NCBI GenBank assembly: GCA_949316235.1 | Contig: OX438750.1 | Location: forward strand, 372,001 to 436,000 | DNA from: Oegoconia quadripuncta | Lineage: Eukaryota > Arthropoda > Insecta > Lepidoptera > Autostichidae | Length of the DNA stretch: 64,000 bases | Direction of reading: 5' to 3' | In this document: positions 1 through 9,927 of the stretch, in pieces | Layout: every line of letters begins with the position of its first letter | Position numbering within the stretch: position 1 is the stretch's first letter | Position numbers and translations under genes: made by a program | Notes under the pieces: generated by a model | Database searches by the model: none | Told to the model about the DNA's origin: nothing | Seen by the model: the letters and a program-made list of their open reading frames with translations, nothing else

Positions 1-242
1 ATTTTTACATAAATAGTTTCTTGGACAGGTGTTTCTCTGCCAGTATGATTCGGATATGATTTAAATTTGTTAAATTAGTAATAATAATTAGAGAACAATT
101 AAACTCACTCGCACAATCACACTTAAGTTTTGAAAATTTACCAAATACCTACCTATATGATACCTTCACGTATCTAGCTTTTTATGGTTTATCAGTTGCA
201 GTTGTTTTTGAGTTGATTTTAGATATAGTTTTTTGTTTTTGT

Positions 243-444
243 TTACTTTTAGTTAATGTTTAAATTTATTCATAGAGTAACAGTAATTAATTCCTTGGTA
301 GCAGCAACTACTTTACTTGGGGGGCGGGACTTTACTGAAAATCAGCAAATCTGCTGAGTCCCTACCTTTTCATCAAAGTTTGACCTAATTTATTATCAAT
401 TAATTACTTGTTAAATTAACTTTGTGGTGAATAAATACCTCTTA
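243..444 (+). repeat. Q repeat, copy 1
   Basis: About 200 bp that recur with few changes at 16993-17193, including a G-run followed by cgggactttactgaaaatc and a 3' part ending in aataaatacct. The AATAAA-like end and AT-rich tail suggest the 3' end of a retroposed element. No coding frame is visible and the class is unknown. Confidence 0.6.
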
Positions 445-454
445 TTATTTACTT

Positions 455-650
455 ACATATTGCACGATTCGATCCCGCGACCATTGGTATCGATGACAGG
501 ATCACATTCACTAAATGGTATCTCAATCGTTAAAGCTCTTAGTTGCGTTGCGCTCCTGGTAGCCGCTCGGAGAAAGGGCTAGGCTAGGGCATCAAACCGG
601 TGTGACCAGTACTAGAGCGAACACCTAGGTGCTGTATACCTACCTACCAA
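455..650 (-). repeat. Possible SINE relic
   Basis: Contains gattcgatcccgcgacc, which on the minus strand looks like a pol III B box of a tRNA-derived head. The rest is too diverged to assign to any SINE family of this window. Confidence 0.25.
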
Positions 651-733
651 TTGTAGTCAAGTTCACGAGCATCTTGCAGTCGGCTCCATAAATAACATTA
701 CAGGGCAATTTTACAAATTCAATTAAGTTTTTA

Positions 734-1130
734 GGTCCTTACCTATGAAATTGGCGTTTTGTATGAAGAATTTCATTAAGACTGTTTTCTCCATACAAAC
801 ATATTTGTTTTTTTTTTTTTGGGAACGGCAAATCCAAATTTAGCTAAATGTGTGTATTATCGGATAACGTTAATTTTTAAAAGTAACCGCTTTGTAAAAG
901 TTTCAGCGATACTAAGAAATGATTATGGGAAGCACATGAAAAGAGCTCTGTTCCAATTTTTTTTATTATGTGATCTAGCCCAGAAATTAAAAAATATTTC
1001 ATGTGAAACCTTGAAATAATATTCCATTTTCCAAATAAAAAACATATTTGGATATAGCTTTGAAAATCGCAGGAATTGGTACATATGATTAACGAAGAAA
1101 AAAAAACTCCAATTTCATAGGTAAAGACCC
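734..1130 (+). mobile_element. MITE-A copy 1
   Basis: Short non-autonomous element with inverted ends: left GGTCCTTACCTATGAAATTG, right ...CAATTTCATAGGTAAAGACC. Six more copies lie in the window. The flanks read TTA on the left and CAATAT on the right. The interior is AT-rich with no intact frame. The mirrored ends and TA-rich target fit a Tc1/mariner-derived MITE, which is an inference. It abuts a LINE-6 fragment on its right. Confidence 0.8.
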
Positions 1131-1137
1131 AATATAT

Positions 1138-1257
1138 TACCTTCGTTAATTTCCTTTCACTCATTCGTTCTATATACCCTAACCATCTTAACATGCCTCT
1201 ATCTTACTACGTCATCTTACTCGCCACACCTTTCCCTAATCACACAATTCTTTACAA
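1138..1257 (-). mobile_element. LINE-6 fragment
   Basis: The minus strand encodes MLRWLGYIERMSERKLTK, matching the conserved LRWfGHvERM..sRLTK block that precedes the C-terminus of many insect non-LTR reverse transcriptases. The better copy is at 59078-59565. It ends at a pentanucleotide repeat. Confidence 0.6.
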
Positions 1258-1275
1258 TACAATACAATACAATAC
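1256..1275. repeat. (AATAC)n microsatellite
   Basis: Four tandem AATAC units, probably grown from the tail of the neighbouring LINE-6 fragment. Confidence 0.8.
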
Positions 1276-1537
1276 ATTAGATTAGATTCTATTAAAAATC
1301 TAATTAAAACGCCATCTGACGGCAGATTTGTAAATAATAACCTTGAGACAAAAACTGAAGACGCCGCTAACGACAGTTTGGGTGCTGTTGCTATTAGAAG
1401 GTAATTCGTTTCAGATTTGCCGAGGAATACGTTAGGAAAATTATTTTCTTATGTAAATAGAATAAGTATTAGGTAAATATAATGCGGACAAACTGATAGA
1501 TTTAATTCTCACCCTTTAATCTACTTCAAAGAATAGT

Positions 1538-2072
1538 CCAGTAAAAATACGCAATTTTTGTGGTGTAACTTATATGTAACCTATAAACTTAAAGTTCCTG
1601 ATTTTATGTAAAGGGATAGAGTACCCACCAGTAATAGAATAAAAATGTTTTCTAACAAATCTGTAGCTAGCTCTAGGTATAGTGTAGGTATTTAGTTATA
1701 AAACCCACAATATTAAATTAAAGTTACCAGAACTGATACAGAGAAGATTAGAAGAGGCGAAGAACTCCTAAAACAATTTTTAAAGAAATTAATCAATTGT
1801 GATAATATTTTCCCTTGGTGAAATTTGTAATAAATTTATAGAAGTTCTTGATATTTTTTTTTAAATAGTTACAGGAGTTCTAAGTATATATTCTCCGACC
1901 CAGTGAAATTCATAGTGGTAATTTTAATCTAATAGTCTATGCTTTATTATTAAATTCCTATATTACCTATATCAAAGGCAAGCTACCGATTTGTTACCAA
2001 ACATTTTTATTCTACCACTGACAGGTACTCTATCACGGCCTTTAAGATTATACGAAGTTAAAAGTGTATCCT
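1538..2072. repeat. S repeat as an inverted pair
   Basis: The sequence at 1538-1735 (gtggtgtaactt ... attaaattaaagttacc) recurs in inverted and more diverged form at about 1905-2072. Together they look like one DNA element of about 535 bp with long, eroded inverted repeats. Other S pieces lie at 4592, 26050, 30078 (inverted) and 51571. Confidence 0.5.
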
Positions 2073-2539
2073 AACTTCCAGGCTGAGTCAGCGCTATTAT
2101 TTTATGACATTCCGACGTACGATTTATATCTTCTTGTTTTTGAGATTGTCTGTCTTCTTGTTTTATTTGGTTCAACAAAGAAAAATTAACACTAAATATA
2201 CAAAATAATTCAAACCTCCTATCTCTTTTAAATGTTTGAATTATTTTAAAACAATTTATATCATTTCACCGTCCGTCGGCGAGCGAGCCGATAGCGCCTC
2301 TTCCCTCCGGAAACTTCGCTCGGAGTGCCAACTACCGTGCCGACGGATAGTTGCTTAATTTTGTTATTTATGGCCAGAAATTTATTGAGAATAGTTCAGG
2401 AGACTGAACTAACGGTGTTTGTCAACTGTGTAGGGCCGCTTTGGGAATTCAACACTTTGGCAGTTCGGTAAATTTTGGAATATTTTTTTCTGTATTTGCA
2501 GGAAGGGTCTTTCGGGACTTTTTTACCAGACTACTCAAA
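2073..2539. other. Intergenic, no gene seen
   Basis: Mostly AT-rich. Holds a hairpin at 2202-2254 (arms aaataattcaaac and its complement) and a more GC-rich patch at 2270-2350 with short mirrored cgtcggc/gccgacg motifs. No frame longer than chance is supported. Confidence 0.5.
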
Positions 2540-2651
2540 GAAGGTGGGTAATGTTTTTCGAGTGTATGTATGTGTGTCCGTTCCTTTGGCGCATCCTTGA
2601 GCCTAAACCGCTTGACCGATTTCATAGTGCATAGTGTCAAAGACTACAATG
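2540..2651 (+). repeat. M repeat, left part split by TC-L
   Basis: The block 'gggtaatgtttttcg ... cttgaccgatttc' also occurs at 31886 and, in part, at 19516, 40490, 41884 and 57150. Here the TC-L transposon cuts it, and the remainder resumes at 3676. Confidence 0.6.
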
Positions 2652-2653
2652 TA

Positions 2654-3673
2654 TACAGGGCGTCCCAAAGTTATGGGACATGAAGGGGAAGTACCTTAAA
2701 TATCGTAGATAGTGAATTTTGCTCAAAGAAGACTTTATGTTATTTTTAAAAGTTAGTAATTCTGCATTCATAGATTTTCTAAAAATTATTTGCTTCGGCT
2801 GGGAATCGAACCGACTCAAATGTGAAAAAAAAAACACCCTACTTTTATGATGCCAATCGAAAGAATAGCTAAAAAATAATAACTCTGCCTAAGTAACATA
2901 GTATTTTAAAAGAAAGGAACAACGTGAAATTAATCATTTTAATCAAATAAAAAACATACATGAAACTGCCGTAGTCAATTAAGTAGGTATTTTTTTGTAA
3001 ATTAATTAATTAAATGCTCAAAATGTGATCCCTCTTGTCTTACGCAAATCGCCAATCTTTTAATGAGCCCGCTGCCTGTTGATTTTCTAATCATTTTATG
3101 GTGAACACTCGATGTGATATGGCACAATTCTGTTTGCAACTCGCCTACGTTCTCGTATCGCTTTTTGTATAGCATATCTTTCACGTATCCCCAAAAGAAG
3201 AAATCTAATACGTATTGAAATACAAGTTTTATCATTTCATCTACACGTGCACTTATAATAAGGAAAACTATGTTAGTACCTATTTTATGAAGTGGGTACT
3301 TATTTACGAATAATCAATGCTATCTTTGGAATGATAATATCGCTACTTTTCGAACGTCGTCGGCAATAAATAACTTTCTTGAAATTTGACTCAATCATTT
3401 TATGTTGTTCCTTTCTTTTAAAATACTATGTTACTTAGGCAGAGTTATTATTTTTTAGCTATTCTTTCGATTGGCATCATAAAAGTAGGGTGTTTTTTTT
3501 TTCACATTTAAGTCGGTTCGATTCCCAGCCGAAGCAAGTAATTTTTAGAAAATCTATGAATGCAGAATTACTAACTTTTAAAAATAACATAAAGTCTTCT
3601 TTGAGCAAAATTCACTATCTACGATATTTAAGGTACTTCCCCTTCATGTCCCATAACTTTGGGACGCCCTGTA
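2654..3673. mobile_element. TC-L, Tc1/mariner-like element with 270-bp TIRs
   Basis: A 1020-bp element bounded by TACAGGGCG and CGCCCTGTA, with the dinucleotide TA directly outside both ends (2652-2653 and 3674-3675). The first and last 270 bp are near-perfect inverted repeats. The 480-bp core holds a transposase C-terminal remnant on the minus strand. TACAGGG termini on a TA target are usual for Tc1/mariner superfamily elements. It is inserted in an M repeat. Such long TIRs on a short core suggest an internally deleted derivative. Confidence 0.85.
3002..3235 (-). pseudogene. Mariner-type transposase C-terminal remnant
   Basis: A 77-residue open frame in the core of TC-L. It contains LDFFFWGYVKDMLYK near the start and GSHFEHLI at the end. 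Mariner-like DDE transposases carry the pattern sPDLtPlDffLWGylKd.VY...GgHfEhl at their C-terminus, so I read this as the last quarter of such a protein. The Asp of LDFF is the likely third catalytic position. The first two catalytic acidic residues and the DNA-binding domain are absent, so it cannot be an active enzyme. The strongly mirrored element ends around it support the assignment. Confidence 0.8.
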
Positions 3674-3675
3674 TA

Positions 3676-3785
3676 CGGAGACATAGTGTCGTTACATTCG
3701 TCTTGGCAACCGGAGTGTATTGTAAAAAATCCAACATGGCGTCCGTAAAATACAAAATAGCTGTCGGGTTTTTTGGTTTTTAATA
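3676..3785 (+). repeat. M repeat, right part
   Basis: Continues the M repeat interrupted at 2651: 'gtgtcgttacattcgtcttg ... atggcgtccg ... gggttttttggtttt', as in 19540-19665 and 41884-41998. Confidence 0.6.
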
Positions 3786-4181
3786 CTTAATTTTAATAAT
3801 AATCATATTTATTTTTTCTCACAAGGTAAACAACACATATTTTAGTTGAACATAAAAGCTTAGTATCATGGTACATTGTTAAAATATATGCCTAGTGAAA
3901 GTTTGGTGTCTGTATTAGGAAATACCAGTAAATGAAGAAAGGGAAATGAAGAAGGAGATTTTATTTATCTTTTGTAAAATAGCTTTTTTTTTTTTTGAAA
4001 ATTAAGGGCCGTATTGACGGGGCAGTCTCAGGATTGAGATCGAGTCTCACTCTCAAAATATATTATATATTTGATACTGTTCAAATTCAGATTAGACGGA
4101 AGAAATAGAATAATCTCAAGTCTCATTCTATAAGTTTTTCTCAGTCTTCGGATAGTTTTATCAGTACGAGTTATATTTATA
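3786..4181. other. Intergenic, no gene seen
   Basis: AT-rich with a T-run at 3986-3998. The string ggccgtattgacgggg near 4009 is faintly like a HARB-N end, but no matching right end was found. Confidence 0.4.
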
Positions 4182-4470
4182 CTGGCTTTCCTCCCACGAC
4201 TTCGTCCGCGTGGAAGATTTTATCAAAATACAAACAACAAACTTTCATCCCCTATTTTATCCCCTTGGGGGTAGAATTTATCAAAATCCTTTCTTAGCGG
4301 ATGCCTACGTCATAAATTTATCAAAATCCTTTCTTAGCGGATGCCTACGTCATAACATCTACCTGCATGCCAAATTTCAGCCCGATCCGTCCAGTGGTTT
4401 GGGCTGGGCGTTGATAGATCACTATGTCAGTCACCATTGAGTTATACATATATATATATATAGATAGATT
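4182..4470 (+). mobile_element. Interspersed element with internal 40-bp tandem
   Basis: Begins ggctttcctcccacgacttc and runs through ccaaatttcagcccgatccg to a (TA)n/tagatagatt end, the layout of a common lepidopteran short element (family knowledge, not checked). A 40-bp unit (tcaaaatcctttcttagcgg...) is duplicated at 4275-4314 and 4315-4354, giving this copy an extra segment. Confidence 0.5.
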
Positions 4471-4591
4471 TACCTATGTGTGTGTGGAAAATAAATGGTA
4501 TTAATGGTATTAATTAAAAGAAAAATTGTTCTGATTCGTATTGTTTGTGTGTGTGCGTGTTTATATTTCAAGTGTTCGATTATATTATTTC

Positions 4592-4631
4592 GTAGTCCAG
4601 TAAAAATATGTAATTTTTGTGGTGTAACTTA
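4592..4631 (+). repeat. S repeat fragment
   Basis: 'cagtaaaaatatgtaatttt' and 'tggtgtaactt' match 1530-1570. HARB-N copy 1 starts directly after it, so it was probably the insertion target. Confidence 0.5.
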
Positions 4632-4634
4632 TTA

Positions 4635-4882
4635 GGCCCGTATTAATAAATCAATCTCAATACAAGTCTTGAGGCTGTATCACCCGAGATACGTCTTAAG
4701 CAGTTGACGCTATCTCAAGCTCCGTGCTAATTTATAAACCAATCTTGAGGTCTACTTAGCTGAGATCACTTCTCAAGTATTCGCCTCTGCGGCGAATGAA
4801 TGATAGTCTTGAATTTCATTTATTAATACGCGCACCTCTCAAGTGAGTACTACTTGAGTATGCACGGTTAGGTTTATTAGTA
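4635..4882 (+). mobile_element. HARB-N copy 1 (right end missing)
   Basis: Starts GGCCCGTATTAATAAATC after TTA (4632-4634) and follows the HARB-N consensus ('caagtcttgaggctgtatcac', 'acgctatctcaagctccgtg'). It breaks off at 4882, where SINE-3 sequence begins, so its mirrored right end is lost. Confidence 0.75.
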
Positions 4883-5090
4883 GTGGTGACCCTGTATGCG
4901 AAGCCAACGGTTGCGGCTTCGAATCCCGCGAGGGGTAAATGTTTGTGTGATGAATACAAACATTTATTCTCGAGTCGTGGATGTTTATATAAATATTTAT
5001 GTATGTTTATCCGTTATCTAGTATCCATAGTACAAGCTCCGCTTAGTGTGGGACTAGATGATTGAAATAAATAAAAATATATTTATTCAT
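4883..5090 (+). mobile_element. SINE-3 copy 1 (head truncated)
   Basis: Retains the B-box region (cttcgaatcccgcgagggg) and the body 'gtgatgaatacaaacattta' through 'ggactagatgatt', ending in an A/T-rich tail. The A-box half of the tRNA-like head is missing at the HARB-N junction. Confidence 0.75.
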
Positions 5091-5096
5091 CCATTT

Positions 5097-5215
5097 AAAA
5101 AAATTATACAACATGACCATTAATTATAGTAAAATTTTCTAACTTAGTGGATAAATAGGCCTCAGCAAAATAGCTGTTTTTCAGTCTCCGCCTTCTGCAT
5201 TCACTGATAGATAAC
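5097..5215 (-). repeat. II repeat, copy 1
   Basis: Reverse complement of 26750-26868 (shared core 'agctgtttttcagtctccgc'). Two copies only in this window. No coding content. Confidence 0.5.
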
Positions 5216-5629
5216 AGAATTTATTTATTTCCATCTGCTAATTCGTTACTTAGCAACAGATAACATTTGAGCCATAAATTAATAAGCTGTTTTATTGTTT
5301 CAGGTATTACATAATGGTTTTTTGATGGCTACGGAACCCTAGAAATGGTCTATTTGGAGGTAACAGTAGTGGAACTAATATAGTTTTAAGTACACATCAA
5401 ACAATTTTTTGTTATTATTCAAAATTATTTTTAAAGTTCCACATATACCTACACGAAATTAAGTAACATTTAAGATGTTATCGCGAAACTATTTAGTATG
5501 TATATATTCAGTACATAATATAGTTTTCCATATACCTAATAAGCATTGTCCAATTTTACAAGGTTTTGTATATAGGGTAATATGTACATCTGCTGTGTGA
5601 ATGTGGCCCGCTGATTTGTAAATATCAAT
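5216..5629. other. Intergenic, no gene seen
   Basis: AT-rich. Holds 'ttgatggctacggaaccct' near 5323, a fragment of a repeat motif common in moths. Nothing else recognised. Confidence 0.4.
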
Positions 5630-5855
5630 TAATATCTTTTCACATACACACAGCGCCATCTAGTTCCACACTAAGCAACTAGGCTTGTATTATGGATATC
5701 AGATGGTTGATAAACTTTAAAAATACATTTCTTTTTTGTAAATACAAAAAAATGTCTGTATTCATCATACAAGCATATGCCCCTAGCAGGATTCGAACCC
5801 GCGACCTTTTGGTATAGCAGTCAGAAACTTTAACCACTACACCAAACAGATCGTC
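5630..5855 (-). mobile_element. SINE-2 copy with intact head
   Basis: Minus-strand SINE. The tRNA-like 5' head (A box TGGTGTAGTGG, B box GGTTCGAATCC) lies at 5794-5850. The body includes 'gtatgatgaatacagacatt' equivalents, and the 3' half holds 'aactagatggcgctgtgtg' before an AT tail. Not a tRNA gene, since the body continues and copies recur at 23632, 26891, 27682, 47950 and 52846. Confidence 0.85.
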
Positions 5856-6061
5856 AATGTGTAAACGCAATATCCACCTGGGTGGCCACTTACTGCACTT
5901 GGATGAGATAAAACTATCGGCGCCAGGAAAATAATCCAATTCCTCAGAGAGGCAAACCTGAGCAACGAACTGTAGGTCAGTGGCGATCAAGATCGGCAAC
6001 GGTCGCAATGATACAGGGCTCCGACGACCTGCAACAGCCACTCATACAACCAATACCAATA

Positions 6062-6686
6062 TACAGGGTGTAATCGTTAAGTGTGCACAGGCGATTATTC
6101 CGTAACTATTATAGATATCAAAAAAAAATACATTAAACACTCCCATACATTTAGCATGAGATAGTAGAGATTTTAGTTTCCTTATTTTAAGTGGAATAGT
6201 ATCAACTCATTTTACCTTTATCATTTTATAATTATGTATTATGATAGTGATGAATTTCAAGTAGATACACGTGTAGGTTAATTATCTCACCACTTCAAAT
6301 TAATAATAAACCTTGTTTAAATATCGCATTGATTTGAACTGGCTGAAAAGCAACATACTAAATAAAAACAAAAAAAAAAGATACTATTTGGTTTTCGTTC
6401 TAAATTCAAATTCTTTATCGCGGATTCTCGTTCCCGTCAATTTATTGCGCGACGTCACTTCGAACATCTGCTTTGAATAGGTACAAAATTTTGTACTTAC
6501 TAAGAAATAAAATGTATGGGAGTGTTTAATATATATTTTTTGGATATTTCTCGTTTTATTTTTAAAAAGTTATTAATGTCATTTTACTCATTAGGTAAAG
6601 TACTTTCGATATCAGTTTAAAGTTTTTTGATATCTATAATAGTTACGGAATAATCGCCTGTGCACACTTAACGATTACACCCTGTA
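6062..6686. mobile_element. TC-K, 625-bp TA-flanked palindromic MITE
   Basis: Ends TACAGGGTGTAATCG and its exact complement, with TA outside both ends (6060-6061, 6687-6688). The terminal inverted repeats match for about 60 bp (through 'gattattccgtaactatt'), and inner mirrored blocks follow near 6125-6160 and 6511-6543. There is no transposase frame. TA target and TACAGGG ends suggest a Tc1/mariner-derived MITE. Confidence 0.85.
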
Positions 6687-6688
6687 TA

Positions 6689-6801
6689 ACCCCCAAATAA
6701 GATGGGGTTTCCGGGTCAGTACGTTGCCACCTTCGACCACATCTTCACTTAAACATCAGGTGTGATTGAGGTCAAGTACCAACCCGTTGTGCATAAAAAA
6801 A
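6689..6801 (+). mobile_element. SINE-1 3' fragment
   Basis: 5'-truncated SINE-1: 'ccaaataagatggggtttcc', 'cttcgacc.catcttcactt', 'gtgcat' plus an A-run. Directly abuts TC-K. Confidence 0.8.
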
Positions 6802-6867
6802 TGTTTTTAGTAAGTAAGTGATGTAGTTTTTTACAACATAAATTAGCATTTGATACTGAGGTTCCCA

Positions 6868-6960
6868 TTGGTACCAAACTCCCGTTTTGGCACCAATGAA
6901 ATGGTGCCATTTTGATTGTTTCAACGACCCGATCCATACGCAGTAATATATAAGTCTATA
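6868..6960 (+). repeat. EE repeat
   Basis: 'ggtgccattttgattgtttc' and 'cgatccatacgcagtaatat' recur at 57695-57770 and, inverted and diverged, near 53505-53570. Function and class unknown. Confidence 0.45.
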
Positions 6961-7462
6961 GGATGCCTTTATCCCATATGGGGTGGTCAGATACATCCCA
7001 ACTGAAACAACATCTAAGCCGCGGGCGAAAAGCTACTTGCATAATTAAATGACAACATAATTATTGGAACAGTGTATAAAAATACCTACACACATCTAAC
7101 GAAAGAATATCTGTCTCTTAAACATAATTCTAATCAAATAAATCGTATCTTCAAAAGAACTCAACAATACTCCGCGCGCCAAAACACAACTAATGACCGT
7201 GAAACGAAAAAAAAAAAGAAAAACATAATAGCCGGACTAATTCACGTAATGCCTTACATCAATCATGACATGACTAGCGTCGTCCCTTTCTCACTTATGA
7301 CGTTTTAATGAGCACAATAAAGAGAACTGATTTTAAAACTGCGCCGGTCGTATTCTGTGCGGTTTAAACGAAATTGAAACGATTTCGTGTTTTAATTTGT
7401 TTTTCAGGATTTTGGGCGATCGCCTTGAATGACATGGTTTAAAAAAATCTATACACTGGATA
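6961..7462. other. Intergenic, no gene seen
   Basis: Contains a 78-codon frame at 7072-7308 rich in A-runs, with no recognisable domain and no support as a gene. Confidence 0.5.
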
Positions 7463-7650
7463 CTACCACCTTCTTATCTAAATCTGCCGCCAAGCAGCAA
7501 TGTTAATAGCATTGTTGTGTTCCGGTTTTCAGAGATAAGATAGACAGTCCCCCAAATGTGTTGGAGTTTCCGGGTCAGTACGCTTCCAGCTTCGACCTCA
7601 TCTTCACTTAACATTAGGTGTAAGTAACAACCCGTTGTGCATAAAAAAAA
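7463..7650 (+). mobile_element. SINE-1 fragment (5'-truncated)
   Basis: Starts inside the body ('ccttcttatctaaatctgcc') and ends 'cccgttgtgcat' + A8. A small deletion has removed part of the 'gtgattgaggtcaag' segment near the 3' end. Confidence 0.85.
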
Positions 7651-7873
7651 GGGGATTACCTATCCCCTATCTCCTTAAACTGAACATTTGATTGGAATTA
7701 GGAGATCGTAGTAGCCCACCGCTAAGGTACATAGGTAACAATAGGTAAGAAATTCATTTTATTTTCTTTGTACAATAACAAACAGTAATTAATTTATTGT
7801 TTAACAGCGCGTCTTCTTACCACACAACCTTTAACATTAAGAGTGTTACTTATTGGGGGTTATCTTGTTTTCA

Positions 7874-8175
7874 GGCCCGTATTAATAAACCAATCTTAAT
7901 ACAAGTCTTGAGACTGTATCACCCGAGATGCTTCTTAAGAAGTTGACGCTATCTGAAGCTCCGTGCTAATTTACAAACCAATCTTGAGCGGCGAATGAAT
8001 GATAGTCTCGAGTTTCGTTTATTAATACGTGAAACTCGGTGCTCCTCTCAAGTGAGTACGGCTTGAGTATTCACGTGCGTTTCAGGTGTCAAGTTAGGTT
8101 TATTAATCAACACGTTTGCTTGAGACCGGTCACAAGACTGTTCTCAATCTAGATAATGGTTTATTAATACGGGCA
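7874..8175 (+). mobile_element. HARB-N copy 2, complete, TCA duplicated
   Basis: A 302-bp element from GGCCCGTATTAATAAACC to GGTTTATTAATACGGGCA, flanked by TCA on both sides (7871-7873 and 8176-8178). The mirrored ends continue inward as repeated 'tcttgag/ctcaaga' words. Confidence 0.85.
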
Positions 8176-8598
8176 TCAGAACCTAAGTTCATATGACCCT
8201 CCTCCTGGATACAGATCAACAGCACACACAACATGGCACTGTTTATGAGAGATAGCTTAAGTAGTATAAAAATAAACCACAATAAACCAGAATAAGTCGC
8301 CCAAATATTACGTCGACAAATCTGTGTCTCTGTCCCATTCACACAAATCGCCACGCGCACGAGAGAGAGAGGCGACACGTGCGCGCGCGCCTAATATTAG
8401 CAGCGGGATTTAAAGATCAATGATCTATAAAATGGATGCTCGGATGTTGTGGCGGAAATCGAACGGCTGGATAATAAACAATATGGCCGCTATTTTTGTA
8501 GGATTATGATGTCATAGCATATGGTTGAACCACAGAGCCCAATACTTACGTAGTAACCTAATCTAATCTGTGCCAATACCATAGAATTAATATAGTAC
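8176..8598. other. Intergenic, no gene seen
   Basis: Includes a short GA run then a CG/TG alternation at 8361-8390. The 82-codon minus frame across 8130-8378 begins inside HARB-N flank sequence and shows no domain. Confidence 0.45.
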
Positions 8599-8892
8599 GG
8601 AGGCTTTTTGGCGGGAATTCAGCGAGTGATGCTTCATTTTGGTTTTTATTTCTTGATTCAGATTTTTGTAGAATATTATACGGCAAAAGTCAGGGATGGA
8701 GTACAAGTGATGGGAAGTGTAAATTAAAGTGCGTAACGAAGCTTTCGGGTTCCAACAAGAAACCGCCAAAATCTTCCGTAAAGCATTCTGTCAGTACTGA
8801 GGACTGTACAGAAGAATATTACAGAAGACTAGGCTCTATAGGCTCAGATCCCTTTACCTTTCAACATGGTTGGAGAATAAACCAAAAAAAGA
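8599..8892 (+). mobile_element. AA retroposon copy 1
   Basis: 'ggctttttggcgggaattca' to an A-run after 'agatccctttaccttt'. Matches the other AA copies (17626, 33672 inverted, 58567). The 3' A-tail marks it as retroposed. Frames are broken relative to the 17761 copy. Confidence 0.6.
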
Positions 8893-9011
8893 GCGCCCGG
8901 CCCTAAGCTCCGAAAGCAAGAAAAATGTAGACTCGGAGCCAATGTCCCTAGATTAATTCTGATTTTTTCTGCAGAGTCGGCTCCTCTCCTCCTCCTTTTA
9001 ATGTCAATTTT

Positions 9012-9073
9012 GTAGGTAGGTACACAGGGTACACTTTAGTCAGATTTTACTGCTTGTTCAAAAGGCAATATTT
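9012..9073 (-). mobile_element. LINE-4 tail fragment
   Basis: 'tacacagggtacact' and 'actgcttgttcaaaaggcaa' are the LINE-4 3' region (see 48704). It is joined directly to the LINE-3 tail. Confidence 0.6.
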
Positions 9074-9860
9074 TTCAAACTCAAACTCAAAGCATTTTAT
9101 TTCAACGTAAGATACATGATATCATTTGTTGAATGTCAATTTAAATCTATTGGAAATAAAAATAGGGCTAAGCATTTTTCGGTCAGTCAGTATGTCCAAG
9201 CTACCACCGCTTCGGAAAGGGAAATCATCTGTGGGGAAAGAAGCGGCGCAAGAAACCCACAGGATCATTTTCTTTTCTTTTCTTTTTCATATATAAAAGT
9301 ATACAACTAATACAATTTTATAATTTTTGGGAGCTGGGCGAAGTATACCAAGCGTTTCTGTCATTTAGGTAGTCACTAATTTTGTAATAACCTTTTTTTG
9401 TTAATGTTGTTTTGACATGGTTTTTAAATTGTTTTTCATTTAGATTAATGATATTTTCAGGTATAAGGTTATAAAAGCGTATACAGTGTCCCATAAATGA
9501 TGTATTAACTTTGATCAGTCTGAACATAGGGGTGGCTAATTTGTCCTTATGTCTCAAATTTAAGTTATGCTTATCGCTATTTTTTGGGAATGCAGAAATA
9601 TTTTTTCGTACGTACATAATATTCTCGTAAATAAATTGTGTAGGAACAGTTAAAATATTAATTTCTTTGAACCTGTCCCGCAGAGAGGCATATCGACGCA
9701 GATTATATATTGCGCGGACTGCCCTCTTTTGCAAAATAAAAATATTTTCAGTATCAGCTGCTCGTCCCCAAAGCAAAATACCATATGACATGATACTGTG
9801 GAAGTAACTAAAGTAAACTAATCTTGCAGTAGCCACATTTTCCCCTGTGCAAAGCAAACA
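9074..9860 (-). mobile_element. LINE-3, 3' end
   Basis: Non-LTR retrotransposon on the minus strand. The 3' tail is made of tcaaactcaaactcaaag units, then a UTR ('tttatttcaacgtaagatac', 'gaagcggcgcaagaaaccca') and the reverse-transcriptase C-terminus at 9318-9857. It is 5'-truncated, as is usual for LINE insertions. Confidence 0.85.
9318..9857 (-). pseudogene. LINE-3 reverse transcriptase C-terminus
   Basis: This is the longest meaningful open frame of the window, at 179 residues. It starts within the RT thumb region: residues about 17-35 read YFHSIMSYGILLWG, followed by QKRAVRAIYNL and then SLRDRFKEINILTVPTQFIY, the classic block after the catalytic palm in insect non-LTR reverse transcriptases. 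The C-terminal half (VNTSFMGHCIRFYNLIPENI ... KKGYYKISDYL) parallels the LINE-2 and LINE-4 C-termini in this window. The palm with its catalytic FADD-type box, and any endonuclease domain, lie upstream and are missing. The frame simply runs into the truncation point, so this is a dead fragment. The clade is unassigned, though the Jockey-like group is plausible. Confidence 0.85.
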
Positions 9861-9927
9861 AGATAACTCGACGGGTTGCTCTATTTAAAAACAAGTTTTT
9901 AAATTATGAAAAGGCACAATAATAATA
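9861..9927 (-). mobile_element. LINE-4/H tail fragment
   Basis: 'aactcgacgggttgctct' followed by an A-run and 'aaaaggcacaataata' match the LINE-4 3' region. MITE-A copy 2 begins at its edge. Confidence 0.5.

Noticed and set aside
819..1194. Frames inside MITE-A copies (also near 39722, 45028, 47366, 49853, 50168 and 50635)
   Set aside because: They recur only because the MITE recurs, are made of AT-rich codons and carry no domain.
3490..3783. 97-codon frame
   Set aside because: It lies in the right TIR of TC-L and has a mirrored twin in the left TIR (2637-2837). Translation of an inverted repeat, not a gene.
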